In this document: piece after piece, positions 17,696 to 26,814 of the stretch
How positions within the stretch are numbered: position 1 is the first letter of the stretch
Layout of the letters: every line of letters begins with the position of its first letter
The notes under the pieces: generated by a model
What the model was told of the DNA's origin: nothing
Database searches by the model: none
What the model saw: the letters and a program-made list of their open reading frames with translations, nothing else
Assembly (NCBI GenBank): GCA_051252005.1
Contig: JBPOEZ010000002.1
Span: 310,001-374,000 of the forward strand
Length of the DNA: 64,000 nt
DNA from: JACOMS01 sp051252005
Lineage (GTDB): Bacteria > Pseudomonadota > Alphaproteobacteria > Caulobacterales > Maricaulaceae
Direction: 5' to 3'
Made by a program: the position numbers and the translations under genes

Positions 17696-19953
17696 TATTT
17701 AAATCCTAGAGTCGCTGTGAACGTGCGCGGAGCACGGTAGAAGACAGAGTAAGCACCGTCTGCGCCAAGCTGGCTTGGCGTTACAAAGTTATAAGCTGCC
17801 ACTTTTGCGCGCTGGTCCGTAAGGTTCCGTCCATAAAGTCCAAAGTCCCAACGTTCGTTTTCGCTCGTCCAATTTACGCCGAGGTCAAAGACTGTGTAAG
17901 CGTCTGGGTCGAGCGCAGGACCGCCATTGGGGTACAATGGGTTGTCAGCGGCTGTGAAACCAGGGTTTGTGACGTTAAATAGGTTGTACCCGTCTCGGTA
18001 AGCCGCGGAGCCTGTGAACGTCAGCGCACCTGTATTCCCAAGATCGTGATCATAGCTAAAGCCGAAGCGCGCTGTTTTTTCAGGCGTATTCTGCGTAACA
18101 AAGAGGTTGGCAATATTGGCGCCGCCAGAAAGAATTTCTTCGATTTCTGCATCGATGTAACCTGCCATCGCCGTAAGCGTGAAGTCGTCGGTAAGCCGGA
18201 GGCTACCTTCAAATTCGATACCCTTATATTTGGATTTACCCGCATTAAATACAGATGAAATAAACGTGTCATTTACGCCGTCATTGTCTGAATCGACGCC
18301 CTGCTGTGTTGTAATTTGCTGATCTTTGTAATCTGCAATAAATCCAGCGAGGCTATAGTTTAGGCGATTATCAAGAACTGACCCCTTGAAACCAGCTTCA
18401 TAACTCGTCACTTTTTCTGAACCAAAACCTTCTTCAGACAATCCCAGTGGATCCAAATCGGCACGGGCTCGTGGATCAAATCCACCAGCCTTGATGCCCT
18501 GCGAATAAGAGGCGTAGACATTTGTATTATCCGTAAGTTTGTAGTTTACGGCAACGCGAGGAGAAAAATCAGTGTCTTTGCGTTCAAGCCCTTTATAACC
18601 CGTTTGCGTGGCTAAGAACACGGAAGTCGTATTCGCCGGATCAAAGGTTGCTGAACCGATGCCCAGCCACAAATCACGGGTCACGTCAGCAACTGTTTTA
18701 TCTTCAGTATACCGGCCGCCGACTGAAACACTTAGCGCATCAGAGAAATCATATGTGAAGTCAGCATAGGCTGAGAGGTTTTTCTTCTCTTGGTCGCCAG
18801 CCTGATAAATTGTGAGACCCAAAGCGCTCAAGATTAGATCAAAGTTACCATCAGCCGAACCATCAAGGTAGTATAGACCCGCAACACCCGATAGCTTGTC
18901 GCCAGAATATAAAACTTGGAATTCTTGGCTGAACTGCTCATCAGAGTAATTCGCTGGTACGTCGAAATCTTGCTGTGGAAGCGCATCGAAATCGATCGGC
19001 GTAACGGTAACGCCTTCGCGGAAAGCCGTAATGGATTTCAAGGTAACATTGTCGTTAACATCCCAAGACGCGATAAGGGAGACGCCTTTGGTTTCCACAC
19101 TATTTATGTCGCCAGCACCGCCGCGCGTATCGTACTCGCTTTCCGTGACAGGAATAGAACCGTTTCCGCTTGGGATAAGCCGGTGACCATGCTTCGCATT
19201 TGAATCATCTTGAGTATAATCACCAGCGAGCCGAATATTGATAGCCTCAGTCGGGTTCCACTCCGCGCTTACACGCGCCGCGAAAACGTCTTTATTATAG
19301 TGATCCGCACCCGTGTGCAGGTTTTCGCCGAAACCATTGCGCGTATAATTCGCAACCGCTGCGCCCAATGCCAACGTCTCTGAAACAGGAACGGATCCAG
19401 ACACTGTCTGATCAAATTGCCCGTAACTGCCAACATTTACCCGAGCTTTCAACTCTGGCTCTTCCATGTTCAAGCTCTTGGTTACATACTTGATCGCGCC
19501 GCCGATTGTGTTGCGACCGTACAAAGTCCCTTGTGGGCCGCGAAGGACTTCGATCCGCTCGACATCAAAAATGTCAAGAACAGAACCTTGCGGGCGAGCG
19601 ATATAAACGTCATCAACATAGATACCAACGCCTGGCTCGAAACCCCAAAGCGGATCTTGCTGACCGACACCGCGGATAAAAGCGATTAACGTAGAGTTTG
19701 ACCCGCGCGCGGCTTCGATTGTGGTGTTCGGTGTTAGTTTTTGGACATCCGTAATATCAACCGCGCCAATCTCTTGGAGCATGTCACCAGATACGGCTGT
19801 CACCGAAATCGGCACATCTTGGATATTTTGAGCGCGGCGCTGAGCCGTAACAATGACTTCATCATTACTCATTTGAGCGAGCGCAGGTTGAGCGGCGCAC
19901 ACAGCAATGACAAACGCAGCCGACGTAATTTTCAGTGTTTCTTTGATGTACAT
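17692..19953 (-). CDS. TonB-dependent outer-membrane receptor
   Basis: 753-aa receptor with signal peptide ending near AQPALA, a TonB-box-like DEVIVTA at about residue 31, a plug domain (VEVLRGPQGTLYGRNTIGGA type motif) and a 22-strand barrel with terminal aromatic (ending FKY). It belongs to the large alphaproteobacterial class without an obvious siderophore signature. AAAGGGAGA precedes the ATG. The upstream region has tandem palindromes. Neighbourhood suggests uptake of an organic catabolic substrate rather than iron, but this is inference. Confidence 0.92.
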   Translation of the reverse strand: MYIKETLKITSAAFVIAVCAAQPALAQMSNDEVIVTAQRRAQNIQDVPISVTAVSGDMLQEIGAVDITDVQKLTPNTTIEAARGSNSTLIAFIRGVGQQDPLWGFEPGVGIYVDDVYIARPQGSVLDIFDVERIEVLRGPQGTLYGRNTIGGAIKYVTKSLNMEEPELKARVNVGSYGQFDQTVSGSVPVSETLALGAAVANYTRNGFGENLHTGADHYNKDVFAARVSAEWNPTEAINIRLAGDYTQDDSNAKHGHRLIPSGNGSIPVTESEYDTRGGAGDINSVETKGVSLIASWDVNDNVTLKSITAFREGVTVTPIDFDALPQQDFDVPANYSDEQFSQEFQVLYSGDKLSGVAGLYYLDGSADGNFDLILSALGLTIYQAGDQEKKNLSAYADFTYDFSDALSVSVGGRYTEDKTVADVTRDLWLGIGSATFDPANTTSVFLATQTGYKGLERKDTDFSPRVAVNYKLTDNTNVYASYSQGIKAGGFDPRARADLDPLGLSEEGFGSEKVTSYEAGFKGSVLDNRLNYSLAGFIADYKDQQITTQQGVDSDNDGVNDTFISSVFNAGKSKYKGIEFEGSLRLTDDFTLTAMAGYIDAEIEEILSGGANIANLFVTQNTPEKTARFGFSYDHDLGNTGALTFTGSAAYRDGYNLFNVTNPGFTAADNPLYPNGGPALDPDAYTVFDLGVNWTSENERWDFGLYGRNLTDQRAKVAAYNFVTPSQLGADGAYSVFYRAPRTFTATLGFKY

Positions 19954-19979
19954 GATTTCTCCCTTTAGGTGACACTATT

Positions 19980-20012
19980 TTCAACAAGTGTTCAATTTCA
20001 ACGCTTGTTGAA
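19980..20012. promoter_or_regulatory. Tandem palindromes upstream of TonB receptor gene
   Basis: Two adjacent 16-bp palindromic units: TTCAACAAGTGTTCAA (19980-19995, one mismatch) and TTCAACGCTTGTTGAA (19997-20012, perfect TTCAAC-N4-GTTGAA). Together they also make a larger 9-bp inverted repeat. They lie 27-59 bp upstream of the receptor start, where a repressor would act. The nearby TetR regulator is a candidate; no copy was seen in front of its divergent operon. Confidence 0.5.
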
Positions 20013-20386
20013 TACTTTTTAGATTTTGTCAATCACCCAAATACAAAATAACTGACAACAAAATAACCATAATTAGTAGACACGACTAATCAAACATACG
20101 GACACGGCAATTAAAAGTGGCATCAAAGGTGAGAAAAGCACGGCAATGTCCATGTTTACTCGGACCGCGCCAAATTCCACAAGCTGCGCGTTTTGACGGG
20201 CTAAGGCTCACCTACATTTACCTTACTATATGATCGTATAAATTTAACACTTAAAGGCACAGGCTATGTTTTAGGTGGTCTGACGCTACCAGTGCACTGA
20301 CTATTTCGAAACATTTTAAGAGTTAAAAGTAATCAGGAACCACTCTAGGTTTGGGCCTTTAAACCCCTGTATGACGTCAGCGCTTA
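20013..20386. other. Gene-free stretch between TonB receptor promoter and IS3 remnant
   Basis: No open frame of credible coding character, no tRNA and no clear terminator were seen. It is AT-rich near the receptor promoter and becomes ordinary in composition towards the insertion element. Confidence 0.5.
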
Positions 20387-20451
20387 TGAGACAGATTTAA
20401 GTTTGGGCTAAGCGAGGGTTTTTGTTCATCTTGTATCTTATGGAGAGAAAG

Positions 20452-20831
20452 ATGAGACAGAGTAAATCAACGTCCGGCGAACGCATCGTCAAGCGCATCA
20501 AACGCAGTACCCGCAAGCAGTACAGCGCTGAGGAGGAGATCCGCATTGTACTGGACAGTCTGCGCGGCAAGGAAAGTATCGCAGAGCTATGTCGTCAGGA
20601 AGGGATAGCCCAGGCCTTGTATTACAAATGGTCGAAGCGCTGCCTCGGCAGGTAATTGCGAAGCAAATACCGAGAGAGGACTTCATGGAGGCCGGCAAGA
20701 AGCGGCTGGCCGGGGACATTGTTCGCCAAGCCAACACGAGCGAGGTCAAAGGGCTGCGTTCTGAAACGCGTGAGCTGAAGGAATGTGTAGCCGAGCTCAC
20801 GCTTGAAAACCGCCTGCTCAAAAAAGCATGA
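20452..20831 (+). pseudogene. IS3-family transposase OrfA, broken
   Basis: The start at 20452 is preceded by GGAGAG. The first part (QYSAEEEIRIVLDSLRGKES, then AELCRQEGIAQALYYKWSK) is the helix-turn-helix protein of IS3 elements. After KWSK the frame hits a stop at 20655. About 41 bp (near 20637-20678) that do not fit the family interrupt it, and the reading resumes in another frame at DFMEAGKKRLAGD and continues to a leucine-zipper-like end (LTLENRLLKKA). An A6G run at 20820-20826 resembles the IS3 frameshift site. Confidence 0.8.
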
Positions 20832-20853
20832 TCGGAAATGGGGAGTCAGGCGA

Positions 20854-21426
20854 ATGAGATACCCGGCTTCTGAGAAACTAGAAAGCATCCGTTTGGAGGA
20901 GCGCTCACAGCGCCCCGCCAAGTGGATCCTAGATAAGCTGGGCGTTCCGCGTCCGACGTTCTACCGCTGGTATGATCGATATCATGAGCATGGTGAAGAT
21001 GGCCCAATTGACCGCGCCCCGATACCGAGATTGGTCTGAAATAAAATACCGAACAACGTCCGAGCTGAACTGCTGGATATGGCGCTCGAGGCGTGCGGCT
21101 GCGACCAAGCTCATGTAGCTCATAAACCACGGCTGCTGTCTGATAACGGCGCAAGCTACATCTCGGGCGAACTGGCGGATTACAACAAAGATAATGATAT
21201 GAGCCATGTCCGCGGCGCACCCTATCACCCTCACACCCAGGGCAAAATCGGACGTTGGCATCAACCCCTCAAGAACCGCATCCTGTTGGAGAACTACTTC
21301 CTGCCTGGCGATTTATAACGGCAGATCGAGAGCTTCGTTGAGCACTACAATCACGAGCGATACCACGAGAGCCTCAAAAACGTCACGCCCGCCTATGTCT
21401 ACGCGGCCGTGCACAGTCAATTTTAA
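20854..21426 (+). pseudogene. IS3-family transposase OrfB (DDE), internally deleted
   Basis: Reads MRYPASEKLESIRLEER, then LDKLGVPRPTFYRWYDRY, then a TGA in place of an expected Trp, LLDMALE, then directly CGCDQAHVAHKPRLLSDNG. About 100 codons that normally lie between (including the first catalytic Asp region) are missing, and the frame is retained across the junction. A further stop follows NYFLPGDL before SFVEHYNHERYHESL. Inactive: two in-frame stops and loss of part of the catalytic core. Confidence 0.82.
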
Positions 21427-21741
21427 ACCGCAGAGAAAGGATCAAAAAAACTATTGAACATCGACGCTTGCAATACCGCAAAGCTGTCGCATAATATCAA
21501 CCAAAGAGGTGAGCAAACCCTCGCTTAGCTCAGGCTGAAATCTGTCTCACTTTATATGAAGACGGACAAAATTTTGGTGCAACTTCAAAAGGGCCAAAAT
21601 ACAACAGCGCTATATCGCGCGCTCGAGAGTTGGAGTGAGTAAATTCAATTCAGAAATTTGTATTTAACTTCGCGAGAAGCCATTGTCAGGCCCCGCAATC
21701 ATGCGACGGATCGTAAAACTTAGTACTTATAAATTTTACCC

Positions 21742-22926
21742 TTAGATGACTCTCTGTTCTCTAAAATCGGCGACTTCCGCCTCTGAATATCCGAGTGAAT
21801 GCATAATTTCATCAGTATGCTCACCCAATGTAGGCGCACGTTTAAAATCCTTGATGGGAGTTTTTGAATATCGAACGGGATGATCCGCGATAGGTGCGCC
21901 TTGCGAGATGCCTGGGTAAATCACGGATTTGAACGCGCCGCTTTGAACCACATGTTCATTATCTAAAACTTCTGCGGGGTTAAGCAATTCGCCGCAAGGA
22001 ATACCTGCAGCTGTTAATTGTTGCAGGGCTTGCGTGTTTGTTTTTTCTTCACACCACCGCGCCATGCGTTCGCAGATAATCTCACCGTGATCCCCGCGTT
22101 TCTGATCGCCGTCAAACCGCGGATCAGTAAGCCAATGATTCTCGCCGATCATGTCGCACCAGCGCTTAAATAATCCGCCGCCGACAATCTGGACCATAAC
22201 CCAACCATTTTTTGTTTTGAAAGAGTTCGTGGGCGCATTATACTGTCCCCGCGTGCCTGACCCTTCTCGGCCAAGACCCAACTGAGCTTCTTCGATCAAG
22301 GCCGCATTGTTGTAGGTCAGCGCAGTGTTTAACAGCGACGCCTCCACAATTTGTCCCTCCCCCGTTTTCATTTTGTGTATCAAAGCCGCCAACGCGCCAA
22401 ACGCGCTGAGCGAAGCCGTTCCAAAGTCGCAATAGGGTGCAAACGACTTTGATGGCTTTCCAGTTTCGCCGCTAAGCATCATAGCGCCTGACATCGCTTG
22501 AGCCACGGTGTCAAACCCACCGCGAGCAGAATACGGCCCCGTCGACCCAAACGCCGATCCCATGACCAAAATAATGTCAGGCTTAACCGCGCAAAGACTC
22601 TCATAATCCAGGCCCATTTTTTTGAGGGCTGGCGGCGGCAGGTTCACAAGCACCATATCAGCCGTTTTCACGAGACGGCGCACGATATCCTGTCCGGCGC
22701 GCTTCGTCGGATTTAAGGTCATACCGCGCTTGTTACGGCCGATTTGCATGTAGTAAGCACCTTCGCCGTGCTCGGTTACAGGCACGGTATAACGGTCTTC
22801 ACCGCCAGATACTTTTTCAAGGCGGATAACGTCTGCCCCGAGATCGGCTAGCAATGTCGCGCAAAAAGGCCCGGCGATATAACGGCCGAAGTCGAGGACC
22901 CGGATACCGTCTAAAATACCGCTCAC
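21742..22926 (-). CDS. CaiB/BaiF (type III) CoA-transferase
   Basis: Moves CoA between acyl-CoA donors and carboxylic acids in the cytoplasm. Family hallmarks: GIRVLDFGRYIAGPFCATLL and ADLGADVIRLEK at the N-terminus, NKRGMTLNPTK for CoA contact, and APYCDFGTASLSA with the catalytic Asp. 394 aa, normal length. Overlaps the thiolase-like gene by four bases and shares its operon with the oxygenase upstream, suggesting CoA activation of a cleavage product. Confidence 0.92.
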   Translation of the reverse strand: MSGILDGIRVLDFGRYIAGPFCATLLADLGADVIRLEKVSGGEDRYTVPVTEHGEGAYYMQIGRNKRGMTLNPTKRAGQDIVRRLVKTADMVLVNLPPPALKKMGLDYESLCAVKPDIILVMGSAFGSTGPYSARGGFDTVAQAMSGAMMLSGETGKPSKSFAPYCDFGTASLSAFGALAALIHKMKTGEGQIVEASLLNTALTYNNAALIEEAQLGLGREGSGTRGQYNAPTNSFKTKNGWVMVQIVGGGLFKRWCDMIGENHWLTDPRFDGDQKRGDHGEIICERMARWCEEKTNTQALQQLTAAGIPCGELLNPAEVLDNEHVVQSGAFKSVIYPGISQGAPIADHPVRYSKTPIKDFKRAPTLGEHTDEIMHSLGYSEAEVADFREQRVI

Positions 22927-24161
22927 GCGGAGAGCACCGAAACGATTGTAACGGCTTCTTCAACATGAAGGAAACCGCCGCCGTTTTCAGCCACAGCAAG
23001 TTTGGCGTCCTTTACCTGCCGCGCGCCCGCCTCGCCGCGAAGCTGCATTACAAGCTCATGAATTTGCGCAATTCCCGTTGCCCCGACCGGATGACCTTTC
23101 GACATGAGCCCACCGCAAGGGTTGACGACCACTTCTCCGCCGAGAGTCGTCGCGCCGCTTAACGTGTAAGGACCGCCTTCGCCGACCCCGCACAAGCCAA
23201 GGTTTTCAATCTGTTGAATTTCAGCGTAGGCCGTTGCATCATGGAGCTCGACCACATCAATCTCCGAAGGACTGATACCGGCCATTCCATAAGCTTGCAA
23301 CGCAGCACGCCGCCCAAGATGATTTTCATAGTCTGTGAGTTCTCGTTTCGTCGCTGTGGTTACAGCCATGGACCTCAGTCGCACAGCTCGTTCTTTTTGC
23401 GCAGCTGTCAAGGCGCTGCCTCTCGCGAGAACCGCCGCCGCTGCGCCGTCACTGATTGGTGCGCACATAGAGCGGGTAAATGGGTAGACAATCGGCTTGT
23501 CGGTCATGACCTGTTCAATACTCATGTTTTTTTGATATTGTGACAGCGGGTTCATCGTCGAGTGATAATGCGCTTTGGCCGCAGCGGCGGCGAAATGTTC
23601 TTTTGTCGTGCCGAATTTTAGCATGTGTTGCCGCGCAAAAGCTCCGTAAACGTCCATGAAAAAACTTCGACGCGAAGCTCCTACTTCTTCTTCAGCTGGA
23701 ATGAGCTCACGACCGATACTGGCCAAAAATTTAGTATTTTCCTCAACTCGCGCGACTTCTGTTCCGCCTTGAAAAGCCGCGAACATTTGATCTGGCTTAT
23801 CAGGAAAGAACATCTTGTCTGCCCCAACCGCCATTGTAAAGTTACTGCCGGTAGCTGCCATATAGGCGACAGCTGACCATACGGCACTTGACCCGCTGGC
23901 GCAGGCATTTTCAACGTTAATAATCGGCACGCCGTTAAAACAGCAATCTTGCAAGGCTATCTGACCACGTATCGTATTTTGGCCTTCTAGCATCTGCTGT
24001 CGCGTATTAGAGAACCAAATCGCTTCAATTTGTTCGGGGGAAAGTTGCGCATCTCTAAGAGATTGGGCACAGACTGTTTCCGAAAGCTGCTTTACCGATT
24101 TTTCCGGGTGCTTACCAAAAGGCGTCACAGAGACGCCAATGATATAAATATCATCGAACAT
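22923..24161 (-). CDS. Thiolase-superfamily acyl-CoA acyltransferase (SCP2-type)
   Basis: 412 aa. The nucleophile cysteine lies in ENACASGSSAVW, a His in VELHDATAYAE, and the C-terminal catalytic pair in NPCGGLMSKGHPVGATG; this spacing is that of SCP2/SCPx-type thiolases, which cleave 3-ketoacyl-CoAs with bulky or branched chains. It lies 30 bp after the carotenoid oxygenase and overlaps the CoA-transferase, forming a three-gene leftward operon. Substrate not determinable. Confidence 0.9.
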   Translation of the reverse strand: MFDDIYIIGVSVTPFGKHPEKSVKQLSETVCAQSLRDAQLSPEQIEAIWFSNTRQQMLEGQNTIRGQIALQDCCFNGVPIINVENACASGSSAVWSAVAYMAATGSNFTMAVGADKMFFPDKPDQMFAAFQGGTEVARVEENTKFLASIGRELIPAEEEVGASRRSFFMDVYGAFARQHMLKFGTTKEHFAAAAAKAHYHSTMNPLSQYQKNMSIEQVMTDKPIVYPFTRSMCAPISDGAAAAVLARGSALTAAQKERAVRLRSMAVTTATKRELTDYENHLGRRAALQAYGMAGISPSEIDVVELHDATAYAEIQQIENLGLCGVGEGGPYTLSGATTLGGEVVVNPCGGLMSKGHPVGATGIAQIHELVMQLRGEAGARQVKDAKLAVAENGGGFLHVEEAVTIVSVLSA

Positions 24162-24191
24162 AAAATGCCTATTTTATAAGGATAACGGTGA

Positions 24192-25667
24192 CTAAGCCGC
24201 CCAACTATCAATCTGACTTGGCTTCATCCAACAGGCATGAAAACCAATCGGAACTTGCACAGGGAGTTTCACACGGGCAATCGGGCCTTTGCTGATATCC
24301 AAGGCGTCAAAAACCTGGAGCTCTTGCTCTTGCTTCTTGTCGTCCCACATGAAAACAACAACATAGCCATGATCCTCGCTTTTGGGGTTGTCGGCGGGCG
24401 CGAACCACGGCTCACTATACCAGCAGTTCTCATGACCATCTGTGAAATCCCCCAGGCTCTCACCTGTATCGGTGTTAAACTTGCGAATACCCGTCCAGTG
24501 CAAAGTATTTGGGTCGTGATCGACGGCGTATGCAAACTGGCTATATCGTCCTGTACGGCTACTATCATAGCTTGGGAACTCTATATTGTGATCTGGATTA
24601 AGACAGTCTTCGACGGTCTCGCCCGTTTTCAGATTCATGCGGTAGCGCCAAAGCCGCGCATTCATTCCCAAATGGGCGATTGTTTTTGCCGTGCGCTCTT
24701 CGTTGACCGATCCATCATCGTTTAAAATTGGCATAAAGCGGCAAGCCACCATGACGATCTCATCGCCTTCTTCCCAGCAATTTATCACGTGATAAAGAAA
24801 GCAGGGCGAGAATTCGAACCACTGTATTTCATCCGACTGACCAAAGCGCGGAATGACGCCAAAACGTGTTTTCATTGAATTGTTGAAGCGGATTTTATGA
24901 CGCCCTGCTGCCATAGCCGCTTCGTCATGATAAACAGGCAAATCGTGCAAAATCGAATAATTTTCCGTAATACCCATATCATGTGGAAGGCGGTTGCCAG
25001 GCAACTCAATCGGGATGTGATGGACGAGTTTTCCAGTTTTATCGACAACACCGTAAGCCATGTAGGGGTGATGATCAAAATAATCAAAAACCATCATTTC
25101 GCCAGTAACCTCGTCGACTTTCGGATGAGCAGACACGCCTTGACCCGGCGCTTTTGAATAATCGACTGCTTCAATTGTTTCGAGCGTAATGGGATCGAGC
25201 AAATGAGGTTTACCGGCGAGATACCAAGTCGCAACCGCTTTACCCGCATGGCCTATGATGTCCGTGTTAGCCACATCGGCCATGGGCATATCATCTCGGC
25301 CTTTTAGCGAAGACATAACACCCCAATGGGTTTCTTCGCCTTGTTCGTCATTGGCTTTCCAGCCCTCCGTACGCACCCATTTATTCCGGTAAGTGACCTT
25401 CCCGCCACGGAAATGCGCCGCATGGATCATGCCGTCACCGTCAAACGGGTGATAAACGCCCTTGGGTTTAAACCGAGGGTTCGGGCCATTACGTAAGTAA
25501 ACGCCGCTCAAATCTTTTGGAATTTCACCAATGACCGTCAAGTCTGTCAGAACAGATTCTTTATCAACGGGCGCAAACGGGCCCGTCAACATTACGCCAT
25601 GTTCATCACCAAACGGCGCGTTTGTTGTATCATAAGGGGCCGTTGAAAAATCTATTCTCTGAGTCAT
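24192..25667 (-). CDS. Carotenoid/stilbene cleavage oxygenase (RPE65 family)
   Basis: Non-haem Fe(II) dioxygenase that splits a conjugated C=C bond into two carbonyl products. The four iron-ligand histidines are visible at H181 (SAHPKVDE), H229 (PHDMGITE), H293 (LYHVINCW) and H477 (GFHACWMK), in a 491-aa protein of normal length. LRNGPNPRF and HPFDGDGMIH are family N-terminal motifs. Members cleave carotenoids, apocarotenoids, lignostilbenes or isoeugenol; the sequence does not decide which. First gene of the operon with the thiolase and CoA-transferase; an 18-bp shared motif lies 46-63 bp upstream. Confidence 0.93.
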   Translation of the reverse strand: MTQRIDFSTAPYDTTNAPFGDEHGVMLTGPFAPVDKESVLTDLTVIGEIPKDLSGVYLRNGPNPRFKPKGVYHPFDGDGMIHAAHFRGGKVTYRNKWVRTEGWKANDEQGEETHWGVMSSLKGRDDMPMADVANTDIIGHAGKAVATWYLAGKPHLLDPITLETIEAVDYSKAPGQGVSAHPKVDEVTGEMMVFDYFDHHPYMAYGVVDKTGKLVHHIPIELPGNRLPHDMGITENYSILHDLPVYHDEAAMAAGRHKIRFNNSMKTRFGVIPRFGQSDEIQWFEFSPCFLYHVINCWEEGDEIVMVACRFMPILNDDGSVNEERTAKTIAHLGMNARLWRYRMNLKTGETVEDCLNPDHNIEFPSYDSSRTGRYSQFAYAVDHDPNTLHWTGIRKFNTDTGESLGDFTDGHENCWYSEPWFAPADNPKSEDHGYVVVFMWDDKKQEQELQVFDALDISKGPIARVKLPVQVPIGFHACWMKPSQIDSWAA

Positions 25668-25712
25668 GACTTTCTCCCATTAACTTTAATACTCACGATT
25701 TACCGAAGTAAG

Positions 25713-25730
25713 TTCGTTTATGCAAGTTTT
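25713..25730 (+). promoter_or_regulatory. Shared 18-bp catabolic-regulon motif, copy at oxygenase promoter
   Basis: TTCGTTTATGCAAGTTTT. The core GTTTATGCAAG recurs upstream of the TonB receptor (two copies), the acyl-CoA ligase/HxlR pair, and in a one-mismatch form before the nitronate monooxygenase-like gene. The GYTT-AYGC-AAG core is partly palindromic. Probable operator; the HxlR regulator is the leading candidate. Confidence 0.6.
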
Positions 25731-25786
25731 TATTCCGATACTCCCAGAAACTGACATTGAAACTCAGCCATCCGCCTTTCCAGGCC

Positions 25787-26728
25787 TTATCTATTTTGAG
25801 TGAGTTTCTCAAAGCGACGGATGGCCGCTTTATATTCTTTTTCCAAATCCCGTACGATATCCGCTACAGATTCCCGAGACCGGCTACGTCCGACACCCTG
25901 CCCCGCCGCCCAAACATCGCGCCACTTCTTAGCCGCGCCGCCGGAATAATCGCGCGCTGCAGCGCTCCCTGGACTGTCAGGGTCCAACCCCGCAGCAACC
26001 AAACTGGGCCGAAGCCAGGAGGCAGGCGTGCCGGTCACAGCGTCAGAAACAACAAGGTCGTCAATGTCAGCCGCGATAACCATGTCCTTATACTCGTCCT
26101 GCGCCATGCTTTCGATTGCGGGTAGAAACCGCGTTCCCATATAAACATAGTCGGCACCAGCGGCGACCGCGCCGGCAACGCCCGCGCCGTCGGATATCCC
26201 GCCGCCGACAGCGATGTAGCCATCGAAGAATTCACGGATTGCTGAAATGAAAGCAAAAGGCGATAGAAAACCCGTATGTCCGCCCGCTCCAGCGCTGATA
26301 CAGGCTAATCCATCAACGCCCGCATCAACTGACTTGCGCGCGAGTTTCAAATCAATGACATCCGCAAAAACTTTACCGCCATAAGACTTAACAGTTTCCA
26401 TTACCGGTAACGGGGAGCCGAGCGCGGTAATGACCATTGATGGTTTGTACTCAGCTACCAGCTTCAATTCCTCCTCAAGGCGTTCACGGCGGCTGGAATG
26501 CGTAATCAAATTCATCACCCAAGGCGCATCCGACGACGTCACAGCGTCCGAAACCGTTCCCATCCATGTATCAAGCTCTTCGACGGTGCGCGCATTTGTT
26601 GACGGAAAAGATCCGCCAATTCCCGCTTTACAAGCAGCAATAACCAGCTCCGGTCCTGAGACAAGAAACATCGGGGCGGCAATGACCGGTAATTTAAGGT
26701 TTGGAGACATGTCTACTGAATTCATCAT
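25787..26728 (-). CDS. Nitronate monooxygenase-like flavoprotein
   Basis: FMN-dependent TIM-barrel enzyme of the 2-nitropropane dioxygenase/enoyl-reductase-like family: PVIAAPMFLVSGPELVIA at the N-terminus, SAGAGGHTG (FMN and active-site loop), and ADYVYMGTRFL (phosphate loop). I choose the tandem ATGs at 26725-26728, preceded by GAAGGTG; the frame extends to 26785 but runs through the divergent promoter and its motifs. About 313 aa. In this setting it may detoxify nitronates or act as an oxidoreductase on the pathway substrate; unproven. Confidence 0.85.
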   Translation of the reverse strand: MMNSVDMSPNLKLPVIAAPMFLVSGPELVIAACKAGIGGSFPSTNARTVEELDTWMGTVSDAVTSSDAPWVMNLITHSSRRERLEEELKLVAEYKPSMVITALGSPLPVMETVKSYGGKVFADVIDLKLARKSVDAGVDGLACISAGAGGHTGFLSPFAFISAIREFFDGYIAVGGGISDGAGVAGAVAAGADYVYMGTRFLPAIESMAQDEYKDMVIAADIDDLVVSDAVTGTPASWLRPSLVAAGLDPDSPGSAAARDYSGGAAKKWRDVWAAGQGVGRSRSRESVADIVRDLEKEYKAAIRRFEKLTQNR

Positions 26729-26741
26729 TACACCTTCATTA

Positions 26742-26759
26742 TTTACTTTCATAAACGTA
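26742..26759 (-). promoter_or_regulatory. Degenerate copy of the 18-bp catabolic-regulon motif
   Basis: On the minus strand TACGTTTATGAAAGTAAA, differing at one core position from the GTTTATGCAAG seen elsewhere. It lies 14-31 bp before the chosen flavoprotein start, in the divergent promoter shared with the thiolase operon. Confidence 0.4.
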
Positions 26760-26779
26760 CTAACTACAGTAACGTTAGT
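26759..26779. promoter_or_regulatory. Inverted repeat in divergent promoter
   Basis: ACTAAC-N9-GTTAGT, perfect 6-bp arms, 36 bp upstream of the rightward thiolase-like start and close to the flavoprotein promoter. TetR-type spacing; the protein is unknown. Confidence 0.4.
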
Positions 26780-26814
26780 TGGCAAGAGATAGAGTTAAGT
26801 GAAATGGCAGGCAG

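Larger units (their letters stand above)
20387..21549 (+). mobile_element. Decayed IS3-family insertion sequence with terminal inverted repeats
   Basis: The ends are 35-bp imperfect inverted repeats (20387-20421 and 21515-21549), starting TGAGACAG and ending CTGTCTCA, with about five mismatches. Between them lie remnants of orfA and orfB of an IS3-family transposase. At 1163 bp it is shorter than a full IS3-family element, because about 100 codons of orfB are missing. No clear target-site duplication was found. It cannot move by itself. Confidence 0.85.

Noticed and set aside
20820..20826. A6G run as programmed frameshift site of the IS3 element
   Set aside because: The surviving orfB frame is not in the expected -1 phase and the element is broken elsewhere, so function cannot be claimed.
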